Of a DNA stretch of 16,520 nucleotides, positions 1-7,677 are shown piece by piece (position 1 is the stretch's first letter; every line of letters begins with the position of its first letter). The position numbers were made by a program, and so were the translations under genes. Location of the stretch: contig JAJDEH010000199.1 of the NCBI GenBank assembly GCA_029259935.1, positions 1-16,520 of the forward strand. Reading direction: 5' to 3'. This DNA is from Planctomycetota bacterium. GTDB lineage: Bacteria > Planctomycetota > Planctomycetia > Pirellulales > Pirellulaceae. The notes beneath the pieces were generated by a model. That model did not search any database. It had not been told where the DNA came from and saw nothing but the letters and a program-made list of their open reading frames with translations.

Positions 1-1257
1 CAGCACGGGCCGGCCGTCGGGCGTATGGTATTCGTGCCGATGGTCGATTCCGATGGCGCGGTAAAAACTGGCTGCCGCGTCATCCGGCGAATACGAATCG
101 CCCACCGGTTCCGACCCGGTTTTGTCCGTTTCGCCGATCACTTGGCCGCCGCGGATGCCGCCGCCGGCGTACAGCATGCTCATTGCCCGCGCCCAGTGAT
201 CGCGGCCGGCTCCTTTATCGTTGATCTTTGGCGTGCGGCCGAATTCGCCGGTACACCAGACCACCGTGTTATCCAGCAGGCCTCGGTCGTGCAGATCGGC
301 AAGCAGCGCGGCCAGTCCTTGATCCCAGGGCGGCAGCAGCGTGTTTTTCAGATCGCGAAAGTTGTTTTCGTGCGTGTCCCAACCGCCGTTGTAAATCGAC
401 ACGCAGCGCGTGCCCGCTTCGACCAACCGGCGGGCCAGCAAGCAAGACTGGCCAAAGGAATGACGTCCGTATTGGTCGCGGATGGCCGGCTTCTCGCTGT
501 CGATATCAAACGCTTTGCGGACTGTCTTGGATTGCAGGATGTCGAACGCCTTTTGGTACGACTTGTCCATGCCGTCGACTTCTTGATTGGCGATGTCCGC
601 GCCGCGAAATCGGGTATCGACCCGATTGAGCAACTGGCGACGGGCTTCGACCTGTTGCAAAGTTAATCCCTCGGGAGTGGCCAGGGCCCGCACGCTGTAT
701 TGTTTTGCATTGGGGTCGCCCAGCGCCGTGAAGGGACCGTGCGCAACTCCTAGATAGCCGGACGAATAGCTCGCGGAGTTACTGCCGCCGCTGGGCAGAA
801 GAACATACTGCGGAACTCCACGCGGCGATTGATGCTGCTCGGAGACCACGGCACCGTAATCGGGGTACTCCAATGACGGAATCTTGCGATTACCCGTCTG
901 CAAGTAGCGTTGGCCCGGGCTGTGCGCGCCTTGAGTATGGGAGACGTTGCGAATCACGGTGTACTTGTCGGCCTGCTTGGCCAAGTAGGGCATGTGCTCG
1001 CAAACTCGCAGTTCGGGCAGGTTCGTGGCGATCGACTCGAACTCGCCCTTCATCTCGCCCGCGTCCGGTTTCATGTCCCACGAATCCATATGCGACTGGC
1101 CGCCGGTGAGGAAAATAAAGATGGCGTTCTTGCCGCTGGTGGCGACTTCTTCCTTGGCATCGAGTTGGAGCATGGTGGCGAGGTTGAGCCCAAATGCGCC
1201 CGCCACGCCGGCCTGGAGCATGTCGCGTCGTGTGATTCGATCGCAGTATTTATTCAT
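1..1257 (-). CDS. DUF1501 domain-containing exported protein, C-terminus cut by window edge
   Basis: The frame is open from an ATG at 1257-1255 to base 1, giving 419 residues with no stop, so the last part of the protein lies outside the window. A GGAAGG ribosome site (complement of 1265-1270) sits 7 bases before the start. The N-terminus has a twin-arginine style signal (TRRDM at residues 9-13, then a hydrophobic stretch rich in A, G and L), typical of DUF1501 proteins. Family-like segments follow: FLTGGQSHMDSWDMKP near residues 49-64, GGWDTHENN, and GEFGRTPKIN. The window ends in EYHTPDGRPVL, which in this family is close to the C-terminus, so probably only a short tail is missing. DUF1501 belongs to the alkaline phosphatase/sulfatase-like fold, but the substrate is unknown. 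It lies 179 bases downstream of a DUF1549/DUF1553 gene on the same strand, the usual planctomycete pairing, and the two are probably cotranscribed. Confidence 0.93.
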   Translation of the reverse strand, partial: MNKYCDRITRRDMLQAGVAGAFGLNLATMLQLDAKEEVATSGKNAIFIFLTGGQSHMDSWDMKPDAGEMKGEFESIATNLPELRVCEHMPYLAKQADKYTVIRNVSHTQGAHSPGQRYLQTGNRKIPSLEYPDYGAVVSEQHQSPRGVPQYVLLPSGGSNSASYSSGYLGVAHGPFTALGDPNAKQYSVRALATPEGLTLQQVEARRQLLNRVDTRFRGADIANQEVDGMDKSYQKAFDILQSKTVRKAFDIDSEKPAIRDQYGRHSFGQSCLLARRLVEAGTRCVSIYNGGWDTHENNFRDLKNTLLPPWDQGLAALLADLHDRGLLDNTVVWCTGEFGRTPKINDKGAGRDHWARAMSMLYAGGGIRGGQVIGETDKTGSEPVGDSYSPDDAAASFYRAIGIDHRHEYHTPDGRPVL

Positions 1258-1280
1258 GGGATTGCCTTCCAAATGAGGAT

Positions 1281-1310
1281 CGGCGAGCGGTAGGCGTTAG
1301 CCTTCCGGTT
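1281..1310 (-). repeat. REP-like hairpin repeat, copy 1 (inverted)
   Basis: Read on the minus strand, this 30-base segment matches 1398-1427 on the plus strand at 25 of 30 positions. It keeps the TAAC loop, 7 of 8 stem pairs, and a shared 3' tail CTCGCCG. It lies just upstream of the DUF1501 start. It looks like one half of an inverted pair of short extragenic palindromes. The family name is not known to me. Confidence 0.65.
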
Positions 1311-1397
1311 TCGAGGTGTTAGGTTTGCGGTTTCAATGCAAGTCTGTCTGACTTGAGTTGTTATTTGGGTGGTGGACCGGCCAGTTTCGTTGAGGAT

Positions 1398-1427
1398 TAC
1401 CGGGAAGCTAACGCTTCCCGCTCGCCG
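1398..1427 (+). repeat. REP-like hairpin repeat, copy 2
   Basis: The core at 1401-1420 minus edges is a perfect 8-base-pair stem, CGGGAAGC with GCTTCCCG around a TAAC loop, followed by CTCGCCG. It begins 10 bases before the 3' end of the DUF1549 gene when read on that gene's strand, so the hairpin would form in the mRNA between the two cotranscribed genes. It could act as an attenuator, a stability element or a mobile REP unit. There is no T-tract, so a standard intrinsic terminator is less likely. Confidence 0.65.
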
Positions 1428-1436
1428 GCTGTTTCA

Positions 1437-3812
1437 TCAATGATTGAACACAAATTCCCGAACGTTCAACAAAGTCCACAGGACGTCTTTCATTCCCGCG
1501 GCCCGCGACGGAGCCGCGCTGACATACTCAAGCTGCATCCGCAGTTCCTCATCGGTGGGAAAGCGGGACAATGCCGCCAAGTACAGTTCGGCGATCAATT
1601 CTCGATCGTCGTCGATCGATTTCAGCAGTTGCGGCAGACGCCCCTTGGCATCGTCAAGTTTTGTCAGAACTTCCTGGTCGTTAATCAAATAAAGTGCTTG
1701 GGCCACCGATGGTTCGTTGGACCGTTCGCAGTCGCATGTCTTCTCGCGGTCGGGGCGACCAAAGATTTTCATCGGATAGCCGCCGCGCGTCGAACCGTAC
1801 CGCAACGAAGGCATCGCCTGCCCCACCGCGCGGTGCGGGTAGTCTTTCGGCAAACGGCCGAAATTATTGGCCACGCCCGTGACGTCGGCGATGGCGTCGA
1901 TCAATACTTCGGCGGGCATCCGCCGCAATTGCGAGTGTGAGAAGTTTCTCTTGTCGAGCCGATTTGAATCGTTCGGCTCCCACGACAACTGATACGTGCG
2001 GCTGTTCAGAATCAGTCGATGAACGTGTTGGATGTCGAACTTGTGGTCGACCAATTCCTTCGCCAGCCAACCGAGCAGTTGCGGATTGGAAGGCGGATTG
2101 CCCTGATTGAAGTCATCCGGCGGGTCAACGATTCCGGTGCCGAAATAATGATGCCACAAACGGTTCACAAACGCCGGCGCGAAGAAGGGGTTGTCGGGCG
2201 CACGCATCCAATTCCACAACTCGACGCGAGCATCGGGACCGCCTTCCACATAAGGCACTTCCGGCCCACCCAGCAGTTTTGGGGGCGTCTTGCGAACCGT
2301 GCCCACATAGCGCCACGTCACGCCGGGCTCGACCGATTCGACCCCGTATCCGCGACCGCCTCCCTTCTTCCGTTCTTCACCCGTCGCCGGATCGCAGAAC
2401 TTGACCATCATGAACAACGATTTGAACTGCTCGAAGTCTCGCTGCGTCCAGCGGTCGAACGGATGGTTGTGGCACTGGGCGCATTCGAGCCGCAATCCAA
2501 GAAACGAGTTCGCGGTTTGCAACACCATGGTTTCCGGATTGCGGCGTTCGACGTTGCTCCAATACAGTTCATTCGTTCTCCGCCGCGCGTAGATGTGGTC
2601 GTCATCGTAGTTGTAGCGCCCGGATGCCTTGTGCAGGATCGTTTCGGCTTCGGCTAGAAAGTCTTCACGCGGACGGCCTTCCAAACTGGTCGCGCAGACA
2701 AAACCGTAGACGATTTCGTCATACGGCACATTACGCGCCAACTTGTCTTCGATCCACTGTTGCCACAGCCAGTTCGACAGCATGGCCTTGTTGTTGATGT
2801 ACTTGCTGTTGCCGGTCCAATCCGAGAACTTCATGCCCCAGTACCGCGCGTAGCCGGGTTGCTCCAGCAGATGATCGATCAGCTTGACTCGTTTGTCCGG
2901 CGATTGATCGTTCAAGAACGTGCGAGTTTCCTCGGCGGTGGGCAACATGCCGATAACGTCCAGGTAAACACGGCGAATGAAATCCGCGTCGCTGCACAAT
3001 TCGGACGGGTGAATGTTTAGCTTGCGCAGCTTGGCCCCCACGAACTCGTCGATCTTGTTATGCGGGAAGGTGACCGGGAACGGCTGTCCGCTGTCGGCCG
3101 CGGGAACGAGTACCTGAGTGCTGGCGACTCCGCCGGAATATCGAGCAACGATTGCCGTGTCGCCTTTGCGCATGACGGTGATTTCGCCCTCGGACGTGAC
3201 AGTGGCGACACTTTCATCATTGCTGGAGAAGACGGTCAGCCCGGTCACGTCCTCCACCGATCCGTCCGTAAAGTGGGCCATCGCCCGCAGCGAAGCTTTT
3301 TGATCCGCGCTGCTAAAGATGACTTCCGAGGGCGAGACTTCGAAACGGGTGATTTTCACCGCACCGGCCGGATCATACTTCGCGCCGTCGGCAATCCACT
3401 GTCGGAACATGCGATGTTGCCAACTGTCGACCTTCATTCGCTGGCCGCCTTCGTGCTCGTCTTCATTCGTGGGCTTCCACAGAACGAGGCTGTCATCGGG
3501 CTGGTCGACGCTCAATCGCACGCCGTCGTCGTCACTTTCGAGCAGTTCCTTCAAGTCTTCGCCCGGTTCAAATCCGAACAAGCTCAAACGGAACCCACTC
3601 TGCCCTTGAAACGAACCATGGCACGCGCGGTTGTTACAGCCCAGTTTGGAAAACAACGGCACGACGTGACGCGTAAACTCGGGCGAGCCGCCCGAGCCGT
3701 CCATGGCCCAACGTTGCTCGGCATTTTCCACGGGCCGGGACTCGGCCGCGCCGATTGCGGAAGCCAAGAGCGAGAGGAAGGCAATCGTGGTTGCGACGAA
3801 AGTCCGCATCAT
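1437..3812 (-). CDS. Secreted DUF1549/DUF1553 protein with cytochrome-like C-H motifs and Ig-like (BIG2) domain
   Basis: The protein is about 791 residues. An in-frame start exists at 3866, but two adjacent ATGs at 3812 and 3809 are preceded by GAGGG (complement of 3817-3821) and open a clear signal peptide (MMRTFVATTIAFLSLLAS, cleavage near residue 23). Spacing favours the second ATG. Domains in order: a CX4CH motif (C59, C64, H65, within GCNNRACHG) as in planctomycete cytochrome-like domains; a BIG2/Ig-like domain at about 150-238; DUF1549 at about 255-465 with a CXXCH motif (C444, C447, H448) followed by NHPFDRW; and DUF1553 at about 545-785, ending in the characteristic NVREFVFNH. Such proteins are exported, may bind haem, and usually precede a DUF1501 gene, as here. 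The biochemical role is not established. The length and both ends are normal for the family. Confidence 0.93.
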   Translation of the reverse strand: MMRTFVATTIAFLSLLASAIGAAESRPVENAEQRWAMDGSGGSPEFTRHVVPLFSKLGCNNRACHGSFQGQSGFRLSLFGFEPGEDLKELLESDDDGVRLSVDQPDDSLVLWKPTNEDEHEGGQRMKVDSWQHRMFRQWIADGAKYDPAGAVKITRFEVSPSEVIFSSADQKASLRAMAHFTDGSVEDVTGLTVFSSNDESVATVTSEGEITVMRKGDTAIVARYSGGVASTQVLVPAADSGQPFPVTFPHNKIDEFVGAKLRKLNIHPSELCSDADFIRRVYLDVIGMLPTAEETRTFLNDQSPDKRVKLIDHLLEQPGYARYWGMKFSDWTGNSKYINNKAMLSNWLWQQWIEDKLARNVPYDEIVYGFVCATSLEGRPREDFLAEAETILHKASGRYNYDDDHIYARRRTNELYWSNVERRNPETMVLQTANSFLGLRLECAQCHNHPFDRWTQRDFEQFKSLFMMVKFCDPATGEERKKGGGRGYGVESVEPGVTWRYVGTVRKTPPKLLGGPEVPYVEGGPDARVELWNWMRAPDNPFFAPAFVNRLWHHYFGTGIVDPPDDFNQGNPPSNPQLLGWLAKELVDHKFDIQHVHRLILNSRTYQLSWEPNDSNRLDKRNFSHSQLRRMPAEVLIDAIADVTGVANNFGRLPKDYPHRAVGQAMPSLRYGSTRGGYPMKIFGRPDREKTCDCERSNEPSVAQALYLINDQEVLTKLDDAKGRLPQLLKSIDDDRELIAELYLAALSRFPTDEELRMQLEYVSAAPSRAAGMKDVLWTLLNVREFVFNH

Positions 3813-3816
3813 TGAT

Positions 3817-3821
3817 CCCTC
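3817..3821 (-). promoter_or_regulatory. Ribosome binding site deciding the DUF1549 start
   Basis: GAGGG on the minus strand lies 4 bases before the ATG at 3812 and 7 before the ATG at 3809. The frame continues upstream to 3866, but that extension is polar and would bury the signal peptide, so it is excluded. Confidence 0.6.
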
Positions 3822-3944
3822 GGTGTGAGAATTGCGTCGTGCGATCGGAGAACCGCCTACCGACATCGATCACCCTTTATTCTCGGTTCAAACGCCGAAC
3901 GGTTCCAGATGGTTCAGTCCCAGAACTCGCCGAAGTTGGATAGC

Positions 3945-3973
3945 CACAAAAAACACCAAATAGCACGAAAAGG
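3945..3973 (+). repeat. A-rich near-tandem repeat, three CAC-A units
   Basis: Three consecutive units of 9-10 bases start with CAC and continue in A: CACAAAAAA, CACCAAATAG and CACGAAAAGG. From memory, similar CAC-A periodic tracts are scattered in spacers of planctomycete and other environmental genomes, but I cannot search here. No protein is implied. Confidence 0.45.
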
Positions 3974-4156
3974 GTTGAACCGTTTGATTCTTGTGTCTGT
4001 TTGCGTTTTTGGGCCGTCGGTTCGGCGGTCGCGAATTCATTTTGGTATCGCCAAAACATGACGTAAAAGCCGGGCTTTTCTGCCTAGCTTGCCACGAATG
4101 GGGCCTCGACTTAGACTTACCTGTTTGGTCTTCTCTTAAAAAATACGGAGTTCGCC

Positions 4157-5455
4157 GTGTCCGGATTGTGCGTAATCGGCTTGCAATGGGGCGACGAAGC
4201 AAAGGGCAAGCTGGTTGATATTCTGACCGCCCGCCACGATATCGTCGTTCGTTTTTTGGGTGGCGCTAACGCGGGCCATACGGTGGTCGTGGGCGACCAG
4301 ACCTACAAGCTGCACCATATTCCTAGCGGCATTCTGAACGCAGGCGTCATGAACGTCGTTTCGCCGGGCGTGGTCATCAATCCGCCCACCATCATTGGCG
4401 AAATCGATGGCTTGCTGGGTCGGGGCGTACGAGTCGACGACAATCTGATGATCAGCGATCGGGCCCATGTCGTCTTTCCCTGGCACATGGCGGAAGATCG
4501 GGCGATGGAAAAGGAGACCGAGACCGGCGGCCAAGAAGCGATCGGCACGACGCTGCGCGGCATCGGCCCCTGCTATCGAGATAAAGTTGGCCGCAACTTC
4601 GCCGTTCGCTTGGGCGATATGTACCGCGACGACTTTCGCGAGAAGGTCCAACACATCACCGAAATCAAACACCGGCTGCTGGCCAGCATGAACGGCAAGG
4701 CGCTGGATCCGCCGCTGGATGCCCAGCAGATTTATGACGAATATCGAGGCTACGCCGAACGGCTGAAGCCGTATGTTACCGATACCACGAACTATTTGCT
4801 CGACGCCGTGGAAGCCGACAAGAAAGTGCTTTTCGAGGGCGCTCAGGGCGCGCTGTTGGACGTCGACCACGGCACGTTTCCCTACGTCACGAGCAGCAAC
4901 AGTTCGGGCGTGGGTGTTTCGGCCGGTTCCGGGATTCCACCTTGCTGGATCGACAAAGTTATCGGCGTCACCAAGTGTTATACGACGCGAGTCGGCGGCG
5001 GGCCGTTTCCAACCGAGTTGGATGACTACATCGGCCAGCACATTCGCGACAAGGGAAACGAATATGGCACGACGACCGGGCGGCCCCGCCGTTGCGGCTG
5101 GTTCGACGCCGTGGCGGTTCGCTATACGGCGCGGCTAAGTGGCGTGAACGGACTCTCGATGATGATGCTCGACGTGCTGAGCGAGTTGCCTGAAATCAAT
5201 ATCTGCGTGGCCTATGAACTGGATGGCGAGCGCATCGAACATTTCCCCAGTCATGCCGACGACTTGCGGAAGCTGAAACCGATTTACGAAACGTTGCCCG
5301 GCTGGCAGCAGGACGTGACGGGCGTTCGCCACCTGGCGGATTTACCGGCCAACGCGACCGGATATTTGAATCGAATCAGCGAACTTGTAGGTCGACCGGT
5401 CGAAATCGTTTCCGTTGGACCGGACCGCGACCAGACGATTTTCACCATGGAATGA
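4157..5455 (+). CDS. purA: Adenylosuccinate synthetase
   Basis: PurA joins IMP and aspartate using GTP to give adenylosuccinate, the first committed step to AMP, in the cytoplasm. The 432-residue length is normal. The start is GTG at 4157, preceded by CGGAG at 4146-4150 with a 6-base gap, and the product begins directly with the family N-terminus. Visible motifs are the P-loop-like GDEAKGK (D13 to K18, D13 the expected catalytic aspartate), GGANAGHTV with catalytic H41, the [14 protein letters not shown] segment, [23 protein letters not shown] split across the central domain, and [11 protein letters not shown] at 305-315. The common Gly in GDEGKGK is Ala15 here. The gene begins a plus-strand series with uppS and cdsA, but a long palindrome separates it from uppS, so cotranscription is uncertain. 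Confidence 0.98.
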   Translation: MSGLCVIGLQWGDEAKGKLVDILTARHDIVVRFLGGANAGHTVVVGDQTYKLHHIPSGILNAGVMNVVSPGVVINPPTIIGEIDGLLGRGVRVDDNLMISDRAHVVFPWHMAEDRAMEKETETGGQEAIGTTLRGIGPCYRDKVGRNFAVRLGDMYRDDFREKVQHITEIKHRLLASMNGKALDPPLDAQQIYDEYRGYAERLKPYVTDTTNYLLDAVEADKKVLFEGAQGALLDVDHGTFPYVTSSNSSGVGVSAGSGIPPCWIDKVIGVTKCYTTRVGGGPFPTELDDYIGQHIRDKGNEYGTTTGRPRRCGWFDAVAVRYTARLSGVNGLSMMMLDVLSELPEINICVAYELDGERIEHFPSHADDLRKLKPIYETLPGWQQDVTGVRHLADLPANATGYLNRISELVGRPVEIVSVGPDRDQTIFTME

Positions 5456-5467
5456 TTTGGAAATTCG

Positions 5468-5597
5468 AAATCCGAATATCGAAATCCGAAACAAATTCAA
5501 AATTGAAAATCCAAATGTTCAAAACAACCAAGTCGCAGTGTTTCTGTCATTTGAATTTTGAATTTGTTTCGGATTTCGGATTTCGATATTCGGATTT
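5468..5597. repeat. Long AT-rich imperfect inverted repeat between purA and uppS
   Basis: The arms are 5468-5517 and 5548-5597, with a loop of about 30 bases. The left arm (AAATCCGAATATCGAAATCC and onward to CAAATG) reappears in reverse complement in the right arm. The differences are one extra 7-base TCCGAAA unit on the right and a short unmatched GAAAATC-like patch on the left. Each arm is itself built of repeated GAAATCCGAA-type words. The base composition is far more AT-rich than the flanking genes. It begins 12 bases after the purA stop and ends 44 bases before the uppS start. It resembles a non-coding MITE-like or REP-type element. Transcribed, it would make a strong hairpin that could end or punctuate the purA message. 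Confidence 0.85.
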
Positions 5598-5641
5598 TTC
5601 CCCCTCTTCGCCCTCGGATCTTGAACTGAAACTGTCACCGC

Positions 5642-6397
5642 GTGTCTGAATCCGCCACCACCAACGCGACCGCGCCATTTGACGTTCCCTTGGAGCAGCG
5701 TCCTCGACATATTGCCGTCATCATGGACGGTAACGGGCGGTGGGCCAAACGGCAGAATCTGCCGCGTATCGAAGGCCATCGTCGCGGAGTCGCCAGTGTT
5801 CGCCGCACCGTTGAAGAGTGCGCCCGGCTGGATATCGGGCAACTTTCGCTCTACTGCCTGTCGAGCGAAAACTGGAAGCGGCCGCAGGAAGAGTTGGATT
5901 TTCTGATGCATCTGCTGGAACAGTACATGATCGAGGAGCGCTCGACGATCATGAAGCAGAACATCGTGGTCCGCACGATTGGCCGCCGTGCCGGCATTCC
6001 CGACCGTGTCCAGCACGAAATGGACAAGACCATCGAACTCAGTTCCGAGAATACGGGAACCTGCTTGTGCCTGGCCATCAATTACGGAGGGCGGGCCGAG
6101 ATCATCGATGCCGTGCGCGAAATGATGGCCGACGTCCAGGAAGGGCACTTGTCGCCAGACGGCTTGGATGAAGTATCGATTTCCGAGCGGCTTTATACTC
6201 GTGGCATGCCCGACCCTGATTTGCTCATTCGTACGGCTGGCGAAATGCGTATCAGCAATTTTCTGCTGTGGCAGATCAGCTACGCCGAGTTGTGGGTCAC
6301 CGAAAAGTGTTGGCCCGAATTTGAAGAAACGGACTTACATCAAGCCATTCGCGACTTTGCCAGTCGGGAACGCCGTTTCGGCGGCTTGAATCCGTAA
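5642..6397 (+). CDS. uppS: Isoprenyl transferase (undecaprenyl diphosphate synthase)
   Basis: This cis-prenyltransferase extends farnesyl diphosphate with isopentenyl diphosphate to the C55 carrier lipid used for peptidoglycan and other envelope glycans. The length, 251 residues, is normal. The start is taken as GTG at 5642, as the next in-frame Met is inside the catalytic motif; I see no good ribosome site. MDGNGRWA gives the catalytic Asp29, GHRRG follows, then SSENWKRP. The diphosphate-binding segment reads RTAGEMRISNFLLWQ from R197, with R203, S205 and E216 conserved. The usual Ser in RTSGE is Ala199. It is followed 12 bases later by cdsA, the standard uppS-cdsA arrangement of lipid genes. 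Confidence 0.97.
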   Translation: MSESATTNATAPFDVPLEQRPRHIAVIMDGNGRWAKRQNLPRIEGHRRGVASVRRTVEECARLDIGQLSLYCLSSENWKRPQEELDFLMHLLEQYMIEERSTIMKQNIVVRTIGRRAGIPDRVQHEMDKTIELSSENTGTCLCLAINYGGRAEIIDAVREMMADVQEGHLSPDGLDEVSISERLYTRGMPDPDLLIRTAGEMRISNFLLWQISYAELWVTEKCWPEFEETDLHQAIRDFASRERRFGGLNP

Positions 6398-6402
6398 AGG
6401 AG
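6397..6402 (+). promoter_or_regulatory. Ribosome binding site for cdsA TTG start
   Basis: AAGGAG overlaps the last base of the uppS stop codon and lies 7 bases before TTG at 6410. This strong site at ideal spacing is what supports the unusual TTG start and indicates translational linkage to uppS. Confidence 0.75.
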
Positions 6403-6409
6403 TACAGGT

Positions 6410-7318
6410 TTGCTGCGTTGGCGATTGCTTACTTCGGCGATTATCATCTCGATGACGCTGGCCATCATGTGGTTGGACTTCAACCGGAACTTCGAGCGGC
6501 CCGGGTTTTGGCTTGGTCCGCTGCTGTGGTTGATCGTTTTTCTGGGGACGGGCGAGATGCTCTCGATGCTGGCCGCGCAGCAGGTGCGGCCCGTGCCATG
6601 GACCGTTTACCTGGGGACCATGGCGGTCATCATTTTGGCTTGCGTGCCCGTCTATTGGAAGGACTATCCGCCCGATTGCCCGTTCGGACGTTTAGGCTGG
6701 CCGATGCTTGGGCTGGCTCTAGGAGTCGGGCTGGCCTTCACCGGCGAGATGCTCCGCTTCAAGGAACCGGGCGGAGTGATTATCAACGTCGCGGCGGCGG
6801 TGTTGACGATGTGCTATGTAGGGCTGTTGATGAGTTTCTTGGTGCCGCTGCGAGTGATGCATGATAACGCTTGGGGCTTGGCGGCTTTGATTTCCGTGCC
6901 GACCATCGTCAAGCTTTCCGACACCGGCGCGTATGCGGTGGGGCGAATGTTCGGGCGGACCAAGTTGTCGCCCCGGCTCAGTCCCGGCAAAACCGTCGAG
7001 GGCGTGATCGGCGGATTGGTTGCGGCGTGTTTGGCATCGTGGGCCTATTTTCAATTCTTGGCTCCGTGGATTGTCGGAGCTAACGCGAACATTCCGCCGA
7101 TTTGGGCGTCGATTCTATATGGCTTGATTTTGGCCTTGGCCGGCATGATGGGAGACCTCGCCGAATCGCTGATCAAGCGAGATTGCGGCCGGAAGGATTC
7201 CAGCAGTTGGATGCCCGGGCTGGGCGGAACGCTGGACGTGTTCGACTCGGTCATGGTGGCGGCCCCGGCGGCTTATGTTTGTTGGTCGATCGGACTGGTT
7301 GGGCCGCCTGGACACTAA
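6410..7318 (+). CDS. cdsA: Phosphatidate cytidylyltransferase
   Basis: CdsA converts phosphatidic acid and CTP to CDP-diacylglycerol, the precursor of bacterial phospholipids, in the inner membrane. The product is 302 residues from a TTG start supported by AAGGAG. It has about eight hydrophobic spans, beginning at residues 5-20. The C-terminal family signature is present: ESLIKRDCGRKDSSS (K256, R257, D258) followed by PGLGGTLDVFDS with the metal-binding aspartates D276 and D279. The more usual form is PGHGGxLDRxDS, so His-to-Leu and Arg-to-Val changes are seen inside an otherwise intact motif. It is coupled to uppS upstream and followed by 359 bases without a gene, so it is probably the last gene of this unit. 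Confidence 0.95.
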   Translation: MLRWRLLTSAIIISMTLAIMWLDFNRNFERPGFWLGPLLWLIVFLGTGEMLSMLAAQQVRPVPWTVYLGTMAVIILACVPVYWKDYPPDCPFGRLGWPMLGLALGVGLAFTGEMLRFKEPGGVIINVAAAVLTMCYVGLLMSFLVPLRVMHDNAWGLAALISVPTIVKLSDTGAYAVGRMFGRTKLSPRLSPGKTVEGVIGGLVAACLASWAYFQFLAPWIVGANANIPPIWASILYGLILALAGMMGDLAESLIKRDCGRKDSSSWMPGLGGTLDVFDSVMVAAPAAYVCWSIGLVGPPGH

Positions 7319-7677
7319 CTCGCGGCCTTGTCGAAGTTCGATACTTGGGAGCTTGCCGCTAGGCAATCGTGCCCGACCGATTCCGCGCACTATCCGGTGT
7401 TGACGTCCTACGCGTACAATTAACGGTTACACGGGCAGGGGATCGCCAAGTCGGTTCTCCCACCGCCTACAACGGCGTATGTTACAAACTCGTGAGTGCC
7501 CCGCTTAGGCCGCCAAGTTCGGCGTCAAAGATTACCGCAGGGTGATAAGTACTTAACGGAGTGCGGGTTACGTGAAATCCGCAAGCTGAGACTGGTCTCC
7601 GAGCTCGAAAGTTCGGTATAGTTGTAATTAGGAAGCAATCTTGTTTACAGCAGGGGGCAACGTTCCCCTGCGGATAT
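7319..7677 (+). other. Gene-free, hairpin-rich spacer; possible structured leader of the phoH operon
   Basis: No protein of recognisable type fits in these 359 bases. Several inverted repeats are visible: TTGCC/GGCAA at 7353-7366 (could end the cdsA message, though without a T-run), the perfect palindrome TAAGTACTTA at 7546-7555, an 8-pair stem TGCGGGTT with AATCCGCA at 7562-7583 (one G-U pair, 6-base loop), GAGAC/GTCTC at 7588-7599, and the stem at 7650-7671 listed separately. TATAGT at 7617-7622 resembles a -10 box but lacks a good -35. I could not match the region to any RNA family I know, including tRNA, tmRNA or SRP RNA. Confidence 0.4.
7650..7671 (+). promoter_or_regulatory. Stem-loop immediately upstream of phoH start
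   Basis: GCAGGGG pairs perfectly with CCCCTGC over an 8-base loop, and a G-U pair can extend the stem inward. It ends 6 bases before the phoH ATG and covers the position where a ribosome site would lie. No separate purine-rich site is seen between the stem and the start. The only G-rich stretch is in the left arm. It may control translation initiation; this is inferred from position only. Confidence 0.45.

Larger units (their letters stand above)
3813..4156. other. Divergent intergenic region (DUF1549 gene / purA)
   Basis: These 344 bases must hold the start signals for two divergent genes, but I see no convincing -35/-10 pair. Three small inverted repeats lie on the purA side: CCG/CGG around 4014-4025, TTTTGG/CCAAAA at 4040-4056, and AAAAGC/GCTTTT at 4065-4079 with a 3-base loop. 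These could be part of a structured purA leader. The A-rich periodic tract at 3945-3973 is listed separately. Open frames here are short and have no recognisable protein character. Confidence 0.5.

Noticed and set aside
3060..3815. Plus-strand open frame of about 250 codons opposite the DUF1549 gene
   Set aside because: It is antisense to a protein with clear domains and a signal peptide, and its product looks random.
3867..4061. Short open frames in the divergent spacer on both strands
   Set aside because: They have no start signals, no domains, and overlap the A-rich periodic repeat.
4136..5041. Minus-strand open frame of about 300 codons opposite purA
   Set aside because: It mirrors the purA codon pattern and has no domain or ribosome site; purA is certain on the other strand.
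5452..5649. Small plus-strand frame of 65 codons inside the purA-uppS spacer
   Set aside because: It is a translation of the AT-rich inverted repeat (Ile/Ser/Lys/Phe-rich words) and starts inside the purA stop; such frames are typical false genes.
7400..7420. TTGACG and TACAAT as a sigma-70 promoter
   Set aside because: The boxes are only 9 bases apart, far short of the usual 16-18.
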